Below, in pieces: positions 44,667 to 55,171 of a stretch of DNA of 64,000 nt. How positions within the stretch are numbered: the first letter of the stretch is position 1; the number at the start of each line of letters is the position of its first letter. The stretch covers positions 1,318,001 to 1,382,000 of the forward strand of contig CAUEEP010000742.1 in NCBI GenBank assembly GCA_958450365.1, given 5' to 3'. Made by a program: the position numbers and the translations under genes. Source of the DNA: Mesorhabditis belari (taxonomy: Eukaryota > Nematoda > Chromadorea > Rhabditida > Rhabditidae). Below the pieces are notes generated by a model. The model was not told where the DNA came from. It saw only the letters and a program-made list of their open reading frames with translations, and made no database searches.

Positions 44667-45373
44667 ATATGAGCAAGCTTTAGACGATTCCTTTCGATTT
44701 CATTCTGGCCGATTCCTACGGCACATGGTAGACGAATTTCGCGAAATTTGGGTTGGTTTTACTTTTGAAATTGTGGTTCTTTGAATCTGATTCATAAATT
44801 CAAAAGAAAGAGTGAAATTAATACGAAAAATTGCAGTAAACCGACACTCGACAATTGTTGGCGACCAGTTTCTCGGACGAAACCATTGCGTCTCGAATAT
44901 TTCCAAATTGGTCTCCCAGCCAACGGTGGAATGCGAATGATGAATGGATTTCGAGATCGGGATGATCAAGTTTTTAGCCGAGTTAGTGATTGGTTAAGTA
45001 AATCAGGCAAAACAAATGAACACTTTCAGCTCCTTCCCATCACTTTCGGTTGGGATCCTGCCAATTAAAATGCGAGCGAAACAAACTTTTCTTTGTGACT
45101 AAAAACTTTCAAATAAAATCGTCTCACTCTTTCGTCTCTTTTCCAAAAAAAACTGGGTACACGGCCGTCACCTGTAGTTTGATGTTGATGCCATTCTTGG
45201 TTGACAAAAAAACCCTTGATTTATCTATAACGACCTTCAACCATCAACCGATTTTCCTAGAAACTTTTGTCGAATTCATCTTTCCAACAAAGAGCGAACC
45301 AAATTTTTCATTGAAAATCGGGTGTTCAGATCAGAAACGAAAACGAAAAGAAACAAACGGTTCTCTCTTCTGA
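44640..45373 (+). other. Possible coding fragments after 44014 gene
   Basis: Open stretches with protein-like composition follow in other frames: LFKYEQALDDSFRFHSGRF (about 44650-44755), LRLEYFQIGLPANGG...RVSDWL (44840-45068) and FVDKK-type sequence up to 45373. No consistent splice chain was found. They may be exons of one gene with undetected introns, or remains of a decayed gene (an F-box/FTH-type origin is a guess). Confidence 0.25.
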
Positions 45374-45416
45374 AATAAATGTGCAAAAATTGAGTTTAAA
45401 ACGTCTAATGATTAGG

Positions 45417-45475
45417 GGAAAGACGAGATCGTAAGCTTTTCTCATCTATGAAATTTACTTACAGTTGCCAATTGA
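45417..45475. repeat. 57-bp direct repeat, copy 1
   Basis: GAAAGACGAGATCGTAAGC through CTTACAGTTGCCAAT is repeated almost exactly at 45851-45907. It may mark a local duplication of the 3' end of the CHK-kinase-like gene. Confidence 0.85.
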
Positions 45476-45914
45476 AGTTTCATATTTTAATAATAGAAAG
45501 TAGCTTCGAAACTCTTCCAAAAAAATATATTCAGTCGAGCATTGAATTCCCAGCAATGTATTCATTACATTCATTAACAAATCGAAATCTTGCATGAGTG
45601 GATTTCTGTAGTAGATAATATTTCTCGACACATCTCGCCGCATAGTTGACGTATGAATGAAGTTTCGCCTCGATTGAACATCGTGCTTTTGATTTTTCCG
45701 AATCTATATAGATTTTTCAATATTTTCAGGTTTCATTGAAAATGTTCCTTGATAAATATTGAATAAAGTTAACAAACCAGTCAATCTGGAGACTTGTCTC
45801 TCAACAAAAGTCTCATTTCCCAACAAATATCCAACAAGAATCACTTGGAGGGGAAAGACGAGATCATAAGCTTTTCTCATCTATGAAATTTACTTACAGT
45901 TGCCAATGAATGAT

Positions 45915-48900
45915 TCAAACCGTTTCAAAGCTCTTCCAGGGCAATTGGCCGGTGGTATTCTCAGAGAGTGTCTTGTAGTATAGATGAAGAAGACTTTCCA
46001 AACTTAATAAACATAAAAGCTATTTTGTCAGATTGCCAAAAGCCAATTAATTGGAAAAAATCCTCAACTGTTGTCCGAAGTCGTCAGGAGAAAGGGCCGA
46101 AAAGGTGATACGACATACATCGATGATCGGATTGTTGAGATGAACTGTCTGAATGAGCTTGGTTGTTTTTCTCTACAGATTTGGTTCCTTCTCTCCACAG
46201 ATTTAGTTCCTTTCCTCTACAGATTTGGTTCCTTCTCTCTAAAGATTTGATTCCTTTTCGATAGTGATTTGGTTCTTTTTCTCTACAGATTTGGTCCTTT
46301 ATCTCTACAGATTTGGTTCCTTTCCTCTACAGATTTGGTTCCTTTTCTCTACAGATTTGGTCCTTTATCTCTACAGATTTGGTTCCTTTTCGGTACAGAT
46401 TTGGTCCTTTATCTCTACAGATTTGGTTCCTTTCCTCTACAGATTTGGTTCCTTTTTCTCTACAGATTTGGTTCTTTTTCTGTACAGATTTGGTTCCTTC
46501 TCTCTACAGATTTGGTTCCTTTCCTCTACAGATTTGGTTCCTTTTCGGTAGAGATTTGGTCCTTTTTTTTCTACAGATTTGGTTGCTTTTCTCTACAGAT
46601 TTGGTTCCTTTTCTCTAGAGATTTGGTTCTTTTTCTGTACAGTTTAATAAAAGATTCTATTAAAAACAGAGATTAAGAGTTTTCAGAAAACGAGTTTACT
46701 CATTGTCAACGTAGCAAAATTGAAAGTATCTTACCAATTTTCAAAAGTAGTATCAAGTTCCAAATGATTTCCAATCCAATATTCGCCAACCTGCCAGTCG
46801 ACAATTTTCAGCATCTCCCACTTATTCGATTTCTCATCCTTTGCCCATAGCACGTTCCCCAAGTGGCAATCCCAGTGGCAAAGCAGTGGATAGTCACCTA
46901 AATTGTTTGTTTTTGATTGATCCAACTATCAACAATGTTTGGCTGCTTGTCGCCACGTCTCCGATATGTCATTGAAACTCTCGGCAAAGCTGGCCAGCAG
47001 ATTCGCTTCTCGATCGAGATTCGGATAGCGAGAGGCTATGCTAAGAAAACCAGCCGCACATCTCTGCAAAGGTAAACTGAATAAAAGTTTGCTTATAAAA
47101 AACTAGTATATTAGTTATTCTTATAGTTTTACCTTTTCGATTACTTGTTAGTAATTTCTGTTATTTCATTCTCTATGGGCTCTTTCCTGAGCTCGAGTTA
47201 TGAAGTGAATCTTTCCTTGAATTAAATGGTCCAACCTCGATTCCATAGCCGCCTCGAATTGAGTTATTAGCCGAGAAATCAGCACAGATCTTGTCGTTAA
47301 AGTTTGACAAAAGGTCTCGATTTGAGATCACTAAATCTTTTGTTAACACTTAGGGCTCTTGCCTTGAATCGTGGTCTTTTGAAAGTTTTGTAGTCTTTTG
47401 TCAAAGTCCGTTTCGTGGTCTTTTGCAATTTTTGTTTTTTTTTTATATCAAAAAGTCTTTTGAAATTGTTTTAACTTATTCTATTAAGTTTCAAATGCAG
47501 CAGTTTATTTGATCAGAATCGTAAGAACAATAATTTTCTCATTTTCATTATTGGCTTCAGCGTCCATCACGTCATCAGCATTATTGCCGGTAGTTCCTTT
47601 TTGGTGACTTGACGCCTGTTCGCCAAACGACGGCTAGCTGGTCGTCTCAGCTCAGCAAAGCACAATTGAATAACATTACTTATTAAGTACAAAAAACGTT
47701 TCTGACGAATGGAGAGCCTGATCAAGCTACTTCAGCAGCAATACGACCACTTTCAAAAGGCCACAGTTTAGGGAAAAGTAGCACTTTTTGCCTGAATTAT
47801 GGTCTTTTGAAAGTGGTCGTATTGCTGCTGAACTACCTAATAAGTAATTTTATTCAATTGTGCTTTGCTGAGCTGAGACGGCCAGCTAGCCGTCGATTGG
47901 TGAACAGGCGTCGAGTCACCAATCGCCGTCACCAAAAAGAAACTGCCGGCAATGATGCTGATGACTTGATGGACGCTGAAGCCAATAGCGAAAATGAGAA
48001 AATTGTTGTTCTTACGATTCTGATCAAATAAGCTGGTGCATGTGGAACTTAATAGAATACGTCAAACAACAAACATTTGGCATTCAGCCTCGCAAGAGAC
48101 TCGAGAACTTGACTGACAGCCTTCATTGAGATGTTATCATAGTATCGAACTGGATGAACATCTTTCACGACTTCAATGAGAAAATATCCTGTTGGCAATC
48201 AGTTTAGGTCATCAAAAATTTCGGAAAACCTGTATCCAAGACTGTACTATAGTCGATGCCACCAAAATATTTCGGAATTCCACAACCCTCGGCCATTTCT
48301 AATTGATCGATACGTTGATAGAGATGATGCTCGGTGTTGTGAACCTATTATTTCTCGGTGCAGCTAAATGACGAACCAAAATTAATCGGTGAAGAGTCTG
48401 CAACTACAATACATTTGTGAACAAGGCACTGACAGGCAACACTTGTAGATTTCACGTGTTTACACTCGTGCATGTGCTTCAATGTGCTGAATTGGATGTG
48501 TGTGGGTGCTCAACAGGACTGACTATGAGTGCAATCTACATCAAGCTTACGATTCTAGCCGCTTTCCTCAGCTCTTCATCTTCTTTAGAGCATTTTCCGC
48601 TGAGCGACTTTGAGACATTGATCATCGATTGTTTACTGGTCAGCTGTAATTTGCAAATCAATTTTTAAAAGTGGAGACTGAGAAAATAAACTCATATAAC
48701 TGATGAAAATTGATCTGAAAGGATAGTACGATTTTCTGCCTACATAGCTTTATGTAGACAGGAATTTAGGCAGAAATGTGCCTACATAGCTCTATGTAGG
48801 CAGAAATGTAGGCCGAAATGTGCCTACATAGCTCTATGTAGGCAACCAACCGTCAAGATATCACTAAAGACCTAGCATGAGAATTGGCAGCATGGAGTTT

Positions 48901-49253
48901 GACCCAAAGTCACCTATGTAAGCCTATTGGATTTGAAATGGATTCTCTGTTTGAAACAGTTAGGAAAACGACCTTAAGTAGCACTTCATGAGGCACCAAC
49001 TGAGCGATGTCCGAAGCCAAATCGAGATTGAGCACAAAAATCGATGAAACCAGGCCCTTGAAGAGTATGAACTTCTATTTTATCTCAAACTAACCCCGCC
49101 TTCTCCTGCTCTTTCAGCCCTCCGATTTGAGCCAACTTTTACAGGAAATTTGAAATGCAATTCGAGATCCCGTTCGAGCATCGACCACGTGATCTTTGTA
49201 TCGAAAATTTCATCATTATCCTGAAGACTTCTATCATTCGTAAGTCTAAGCAT
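45915..49253 (-). CDS. CHK kinase-like (DUF1679/EcKinase) gene
   Basis: Exons: 49253-49095, 49056-48973, 48344-48230, 48188-48075, 47063-46934, 46897-46735, 46002-45915. Family landmarks: an ITWSMLERDLE opening, VHNTEHHLYQRI and GIPKYFGG (family: H-N-x-E...Y, IPK), GYFLIEVV and SLARLNA (kinase lobe), then CHWDCHLGNVLW and KIVDWQ, corresponding to the H-G-D-x5-N catalytic loop and the metal-binding Asp. The usual Gly of HGD is Trp here, which is odd, though His, Asp and Asn are kept. Exon 7 gives SLLHLYYKTLSE and stops; possible further C-terminal coding (ILVGYLLGNETFVERQ) lies near 45830-45700. The join 48075/47063 is out of phase, so an exon is missing or the gene is broken. Such kinases are thought to phosphorylate small molecules such as ecdysteroid or choline-like substrates; the substrate is unknown. 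Confidence 0.65.
46160..46650. repeat. About 20-bp minisatellite (ctacagatttggttcctttt)
   Basis: About 24 copies of CTACAGATTTGGTTCCTTTC-like units in the intron before the last exon of the CHK-kinase-like gene. Open frames across it (Leu-Tyr-Arg-Phe-Gly-Ser) are repeat artefacts. Confidence 0.95.
47506..48032. mobile_element. 527-bp palindrome in CHK gene intron
   Basis: The left arm from GATCAGAATCGTAAGAACAA and the right arm ending TTGTTCTTACGATTCTGATC are complementary, with a few differences, right up to a short centre near 47790 (TTCAGCAGCAATACGACCAC and complement). The right arm is open on the plus strand (RRLVNRRRVTNRRHQKE and an acidic tail), but the copy in the left arm is broken, so no protein is claimed. 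Confidence 0.85.
48735..48848. repeat. Tandem short palindromes (cctacatagctctatgtagg)
   Basis: Three to four copies of the self-complementary CTACATAGCTCTATGTAG separated by CAGAAATG...GCCGAAATGTG. It lies in the intron between exons 48973 and 48344. Confidence 0.85.
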
Positions 49254-49492
49254 AAACCAACCAGAAAATCATTTGTTGCCATCTCGCTTATCTTTTGGAA
49301 ATGAAATCGAATCTCTGTTTTTGAGCAATTGAGATTATTGAGAGAACCTGTTTGCTTTTCTCGTTGCTTTCACTCATCGTCAAACGATTGCCATATCGAC
49401 TCTTCGAATAGTTGATTGTCAAGAAAAACACATCAATTGACGATCATTGGCAGAAAATAGCTGCGATCTAACCTAAAATACATTTTAAATAC

Positions 49493-49668
49493 TAGAGTTG
49501 CTGAGACTAGAGTTGCTGAGACTAGAGTTGCTGAGACTAGAGTTGCTGAGACTAGAGTTGCTGAGACTAGAGTTGCTGAGACTAGAGTTGCTGAGACTAG
49601 AGTTGCTGAGACTAGAGTTGCTGAGACTAGAGTTGCTGAGACTAGAGTTGCTCGACTAGAGTTGCTCA
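49493..49668. repeat. 15-bp minisatellite (gagactagagttgct)
   Basis: Eleven to twelve nearly identical copies of ACTAGAGTTGCTGAG upstream of the CHK-kinase-like gene. Perfect homogeneity suggests recent expansion. Confidence 0.95.
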
Positions 49669-49669
49669 G

Positions 49670-50910
49670 ACTTAATGAATTTGATCCTGACTGTCTGTCT
49701 ACTGTAATTATGGCTAAAGTTAATCAAGTGATTTTCGTGATTTTGCATTGTCATTACTACAGAAGTACATTCCCAAATCAGACAAATAGACGTCTTTTAT
49801 AAATCACATTCACATTCACAAATCTAAAAAATTCGTGATTAAACGCTGATTTCCCTGGGAAAAAAACGGGCACGGAGGCAGAACAAATTGACATATGATT
49901 GGGATGGTCAAAAAAAGATGGTTGAGAGTGAAATGGATGCAAAAACTATCGGAGATTTTCAAAATCGTTACTGAAAATCGAGAAGAACAGAAACTAAATA
50001 AACTTGAACGAATAAAGGAACAAAAATGTCAAATCGTTTCAATTCGCCGATGAAGCATTGAGCTTCTTGAAACAATTTTTTGCACTCACTCCGACAATAA
50101 AATATGGTTGAAATTTAACACGGTAAAATCACTAAAGCTCGCTTTTTAAAAAATTTTTCGAAGGGATTTGGAAAAATTCTTTGATTTTCAATTTTTTTTT
50201 CAGCACATTTTTCTGCGTCAATTGGCTATTCAAACGTAAAAATCCTATGGAAAACGCATTTTTTTTGCGCGAATGTGCGTCCCACTATCCATTAGGCCAC
50301 CGGTGCCCATCACCTAGGGATTGGAAAGCGCCCTTTAAAGCTTCAATTCAATTTTCTTCAATACTTTAAAGCTCTTTAAAGCTTTGAAATTTCAATTCAA
50401 TTTTTACGCATTTGCAAGCTTATTTGGCAGATTTTGATTTCAGATTATGAACCTCCATACTCGATTTAGTAAGAAATCCGGATGTGATCTAGAAACGAAA
50501 GCTCATGGGAAGTTCGTGCCTTTCCCTAGTTAGGTTGTGATTTTGATTTCAAACTTCTTTTATGTCATTTTCTTGCTATTTCATTACTTTGTGTGGCTAT
50601 TTTACTTCCTCTGAAATTAAAATTTTACCTCTTTCAATGACCAACGAGATTCATCCGGTTTCGCTGCGAGCAAATGTGGAGAGTGGCAGTCTTTACAAGA
50701 TTTCCCCGCCAACTTAAGTCTACAGCGTCAAAATTATGGAGCCGAAATTCGATCTTTGATCTTTTGTTAATAATCTTAGTTTAGATGCTTAATAATCTTA
50801 GCTTAGATGCTTAATAATCTTAGTTTACATATCAGCGCTAAAATGACACCACGACGCTAGTAGAAAGTCTCCACTTTATCGTAAAAACTATATTGATGGT
50901 CTCATGGTGA
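49670..50910. other. Intergenic DNA with a tRNA-Arg-like half
   Basis: On the minus strand near 50308-50275, CACCGGTGGCCTAATGGATAG resembles the 5' half of a tRNA-Arg (A box), with no T arm following. A triplicated TAATCTTAGTTTA motif lies near 50770-50830. No gene supported. Confidence 0.35.
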
Positions 50911-50917
50911 TGACTAG

Positions 50918-51010
50918 AGTGTGTTCCTCGCGAGTAAGTAATTACTCGAGTAAATTTGCATGAGTAATTTTTTAATCGAGTAATAGCTCGAGTAATTGTC
51001 GAGTAATGCG
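50918..51010. repeat. Probable hAT subterminal repeats
   Basis: Several copies of ACTCGAGTAA/ATTACTCG in both orientations follow AGAGTGTGTTCCTCGCG. hAT ends often carry such short repeats, bound by the BED finger; assignment is by analogy. Confidence 0.5.
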
Positions 51011-51754
51011 TTTTCTAAAAAGTGCGCCTGCGCGAAACAAATATAAAAGCTATTTTTTCTGCAGGTTTTTCAAAAAAAATTATTTTTTACATTGGAAGGG
51101 AGTTTCCCCACCAAATCAGTTAAACGGCTGAGTATCTTTAAAAAGTGTCGTATATAATGCGGGGCTCGTCATTTTTTGCAATAATTTTTGCCAAAAGTAC
51201 GGTAATGTTTCGAGATCGATTTTTAGTCCTTCCATTTAAAGCTCTGTCAAAAGTCCCAGGTGCATCATTAACTGGAGGAGACCCGGGTCAAAAATTTGAG
51301 CCACGCGAAGTAAACGAATGCTTGCTGCATACTGAACAAGCGTTGAAGTGCGTAAAAAAGCTACACTTACTTGAAGACGCAGTGAAATTTGCTCGTGTAC
51401 TGCTTCGATAAAAGATTTCACACGATCCGAATCATCAACTTCAGAACTACTCAAAGAATTAACCAGCGATAAAATTCAAAAGAATACCTGGTAAACTGCA
51501 AGCGTAGTGTCTTTAGAAAGGGAAGGTAGCACAAAATCGTTGCTTTTTCACGTGAAGCCTGAAAAGTAAAAATTTAGAATACACAAAGTAGCACACCAGC
51601 CCGGTAAATTTATCGAAAGCAGAAAGCAGGCTCGTGCATCTATCCAAGTCCAATTTCTCCTGATTAGTTGGCAGCAAAGATAAAAGTTTCAAGCTCTCAA
51701 ATGTCGCATCAATCGCGGCAGCCTGGAAAAATACACATGAATAAAATTAATATA

Positions 51755-52346
51755 TACAGGGTGTTCCAAAAAAGTTCAGTGCGATTTTTCTCAGAATTTC
51801 TAGTGGCTTCTGGTGGTTTTTGTGGTGCCAAAGTGAATATTCTGCGCGAATAGATTTTTCATATTTTGTCACTTTCTCCTGATTTCATGACGCCTATACG
51901 TGAAATTTTTGAGCCATCATGGCTGCCACCACCATATGGGCCACCGCCATGAGACTTTTGCCATAAAACTAAAACTTTTTACTAGCATCATAATGTCATA
52001 TTAGAGTTAATATATAAACTAAGATTTGCAGCCAATCACTTTATTCATCTAAATTATATGATAATCTGTCGTACAAAAGAGATTTTCAACTCGCTATTTT
52101 TAAAGAAGTGTCCCGTTTTTCCAGAAAACGCTGATCAATAAAGTGTATGGTTAAAATTTGTACTTATCCTAATGGTGTTTATTATGAACCACGATGTCAG
52201 TACAAAGTTTTGATTTTATGTGACAGAATGTGACAAAATATGAAAAATCTATTCGCCCAAAATATTCACTTTGGCACCACAACAACCACCAGAAGCCACT
52301 AGAAATTCTGAGAAAAATCGCGCTGAACTTTTTGGAACACTCTGTA
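51755..52346. mobile_element. 592-bp MITE with about 140-bp TIRs in hAT intron
   Basis: The element runs from TACAGGGTGTTCCAAAAAAG to TTTTTGGAACACTCTGTA. The arms (51755-51897 and 52205-52346) share TTTCTCAGAATTTCTAGTGG, TTGTGGTGCCAAAGTGAATA and ATTTTGTCAC with their complements. Both ends sit beside TA, as for Tc1/mariner-class elements. It lies between hAT exons, in an intron ending TTTTTCCAG on the minus strand. No transposase inside. Confidence 0.85.
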
Positions 52347-53369
52347 TATTAGTTAACATAAACTTGTTTTATGCAAAGTTCGAACATCTTGTAGGTCGAA
52401 TTCCAACGTGTCGGCACACTCAACTGCATTCGTAAATGCTTAATGCAAAACTCTTCTTGGAAGCTAAAAACCAGTATAAAGTACAATTAAAAACAAACAA
52501 ATAGACCTTTTAAGGACACGCGAGCCCTCGGCTGAGTTACGGAGCTTCGTCATTATTTTTCGAACTTTTTCCTCAATTGTCTTTATCTCAAAAAGTGCAG
52601 CTGTTACTATTAGGTGGAGTTGATGAGCTAAGCATGGAACCCAAGCCGCGAATCTAAAATAACTTTGATTATAGTTAGACCAAAACGAGCATACTCTTTA
52701 CAGCGAGAGCCTATGATGTCCAGTGAGGCCTTTTTTTGATTGGATGCAGAATCAGATGTAATACCAGCAAGCTGACCGAAAGACGCTGTAGCTTCCGTTA
52801 CTGCAGATTCAAGTATCTAAACATACTTTTATATAATTAAATAGTTTGCACAACCTTTTGAAAATAATGCGCCGTATGGCTGTGTTCGCTACAATCCAGA
52901 ACGCGAAGTACATGAGCGGTTCGGTTGCCTGTTTGGTCCATAATATGCACAAGAATACTATCAAAGATAATTAAAAGATAAAAGTACAGGCATACCCATA
53001 AAGTTTGTGGACTAAATTTTTGCTACACCACGCATCTGCAGTAATAGCGAACCATTTTGCTATGCGTAACTTTTCTCCAAACAATGTCTAAAATGATTTT
53101 TATTTGTTTACTCTTTCAAATTCTACTTGGTATTGCGTGAATTCCCGTGTGAGGATGCTTCCGGACAGACTTTTCTCAGATGGTACGAAATTATCACTAC
53201 CCGCCAATAGTTTTATCATAGCTCTAAACTTTTTCTATTATGAGAAACAATAAAGTACCTACCTAAAAGCTAGATTTTCCACAATATGAACGGCCATGTT
53301 TCCTGTTCCAATCATTTCGATCAATAACGAATTGAATTGTTCGTATTCATCATCACGCAAAGTACGCCT

Positions 53370-53838
53370 AGTTTGGGGTGCGACCCGCTTTAACCTTATC
53401 ATCGAGGATGATTTTGCTTCAGAATAGCCGAATTGCACAAAGAAGGTTAAAAAGGGTTTCCCCAAAGCGCTTACAACATAACAAGAACGAGCAGCATCCA
53501 ACACAAGATTAATACTCGTCGGTGGCGACACAAATGTTAGTAAGCTCTCGCTACAATGTTAAACCAGTTATCTACAGGATTTAAAACCTGAAGGGTAGCA
53601 TAAAGTAAGTTGAGTTTATAATTTTACTGTTTATTAGTACAAAACCAAAATGCAACAATACCTATTACAAAGACAGCATGCGCATCAAAAGAAACAACCA
53701 AAGTCCCCCAAGAGGGAAGGCAAAAGCAACCCGCAGACCCAAAAAAAAAAAACAATTTCGGGAAGGGAGAAAAGGGCGAAAAATGCGACGCGAATAATTG
53801 CAAAATAGCAACGCAAATAGGAAGGAAACGGACGCGAC
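53370..53838 (-). repeat. 3' LTR (469 bp)
   Basis: Identical to 60794-61260 apart from two extra A in the run at 53741-53752. On the element's strand it begins GTCGCGTCC and ends CCCCAAACT, not the usual TG...CA. The open frame that crosses it into the hAT exon (53531-53263) is accidental. Confidence 0.95.
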
Positions 53839-53851
53839 CACCCTCCTCCAC
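53839..53851 (-). other. Polypurine tract candidate
   Basis: Minus-strand GTGGAGGAGGGTG abuts the 3' LTR, the expected place for the plus-strand primer of an LTR retrotransposon. The sequence beside the 5' LTR lacks it, as it should. Confidence 0.65.
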
Positions 53852-53986
53852 GAGAAGGGCGGACCCACGCCCGAGTAATAATCACAATCTGACAAAAAGG
53901 GTTAAAAGACAAGGTTAAGACAAACTAAAAAGAAAAATTTCAACAAACTTTCAAGGCAATCCTTTTTGATGAGACCATTTGCTCCC

Positions 53987-55171
53987 TCAACGGCGACCAC
54001 CACGTCCACGACCACGAGGTGATTCCATTCGGCCACCAATTCTCGACGACGAGGCAGCTGGCACATCGTCTTCAAACCATTCTTGATGTCGACGCTTGAC
54101 CGGAGCTAGGCGATTTTCTTGACGAGGCTTCCTTTGGTGTTCCATGGCTTGCATCCATACATCTTTCCATTGATTGTCCAAAACATAACATCCCCACAGC
54201 TCGAGATGAAAGTTGGATAGGCTCGTTTCTGAGGCTGTCCCCATGAGCAGGTAGATCCTGGTGTCGAAACGATGTGACGGTCCGTATTGTAGATCACGGA
54301 CATCCATCAACTCGTGGCCATGTTTGAGTGCTGGCTTCAAGATATTTTGGCGGTAGAGTCGCTCGTATTCTCCGGTTGAATCCGACGTGTGGAGCGATGG
54401 AAAGACGATGATTTTCACCGTGTTGCGCTTTTTGTTGACTGCCTTCATTCCGTTGATCAGCCCTTCAAAGATCTTGTCGTTGGCGAGAATCTTCGTGGCT
54501 TCCGGTACTTGCATGTAGACTTCTTGCAGTGGCGTCGTTGGAGAAATAGAAGCAGCGAGTCGTTTCAGATCCTCTTCAGGATTCATTGAGGCTTTTCGCA
54601 TTTCACACTTCACCTTGCTCTTCAGCACATATGCCAGTTGAACGACGGTTTGGTCACCAAATAGGACCACTTGCGTGTCGGTCAACATCACAATTGCTGG
54701 ATCCTTCGCTTTCAGCAAGGGAGCAGGAGATAGCGGCTTCCTTGCCTTGACATTCTCTCTGGTTCCGAAGAAGACTTCTTTTGCCCAATCGTCCAGATAG
54801 GCACAGTCTTGCAATCTCAAATTTTCGTTTCCAGAGCTGTAGATTTCACATAAGTCGGCTTGAAGTTCCGGGAAGAGCTTGGCCAACCTTTGGAATGCAA
54901 TCTTGAAGGACTTTGCGCTCACGGGGAAGTGAGACTTCTCGGAGTTGGCAAATCCCTCATAGTCGTATCCGGCTCTCATTGCTTCGATATATCCAGCTAG
55001 CGTTCTCACACTTGTTGAGCCGAAAAAAAGCGATCTCCTCTGGTACTTCGCTTCCGTTCGCCCAAATCTCGGAGATTTCTACGCGGCGTGGCAGTTTGAA
55101 CTCCGGGTGAACAATCGAGTTGGACGAAATCATAGTCCATCCGTCACCGTCGTTGAGTTCGGTCCAGACCC
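53987..55171 (-). CDS. Third ORF of the LTR element, unknown function
   Basis: Downstream of the integrase. An acceptor TTTTCTTTTAG at about 55172 suggests a spliced message starting VWTELNDGDGW. The frame breaks once at a T7 run near 55022-55028, then runs to a stop at 53987; total about 390 codons. No signal peptide or membrane segment was seen, so it is not env-like. The middle has alternating hydrophobic strands (AIVMLTDTQVVLFGDQ, LQEVYMQVPEA, VKIIVFPSLH, LKHGHELMDV) reminiscent of an SGNH-hydrolase fold, with Gln where the GDS serine would be. That similarity is weak. The C-terminus is Arg/Gly-rich (RGRGRGGRR), suggesting nucleic-acid binding. No canonical start was found; 55009 is a GTG. 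Confidence 0.6.

Noticed and set aside
46264..46676. Phe/Leu-rich ORFs that look like membrane proteins
   Set aside because: They are frames of the CTACAGATTTGGTTCC minisatellite.
47807..48031. Arg-rich ORF in the 527-bp palindrome
   Set aside because: Its inverted twin is broken and no start context or family is visible.
49493..49668. CRISPR-like direct repeats
   Set aside because: Units are contiguous with no unique spacers, and the genome is eukaryotic.
53259..53531. ORF MSPPTS... also present at 60707-60955
   Set aside because: It lies in the LTR and is shared only because the LTRs are identical; its extension at 53369 is the separate hAT exon.
53987..55171. Envelope gene
   Set aside because: No signal peptide, no transmembrane helix and no Cys pattern; an Arg/Gly tail argues against it.
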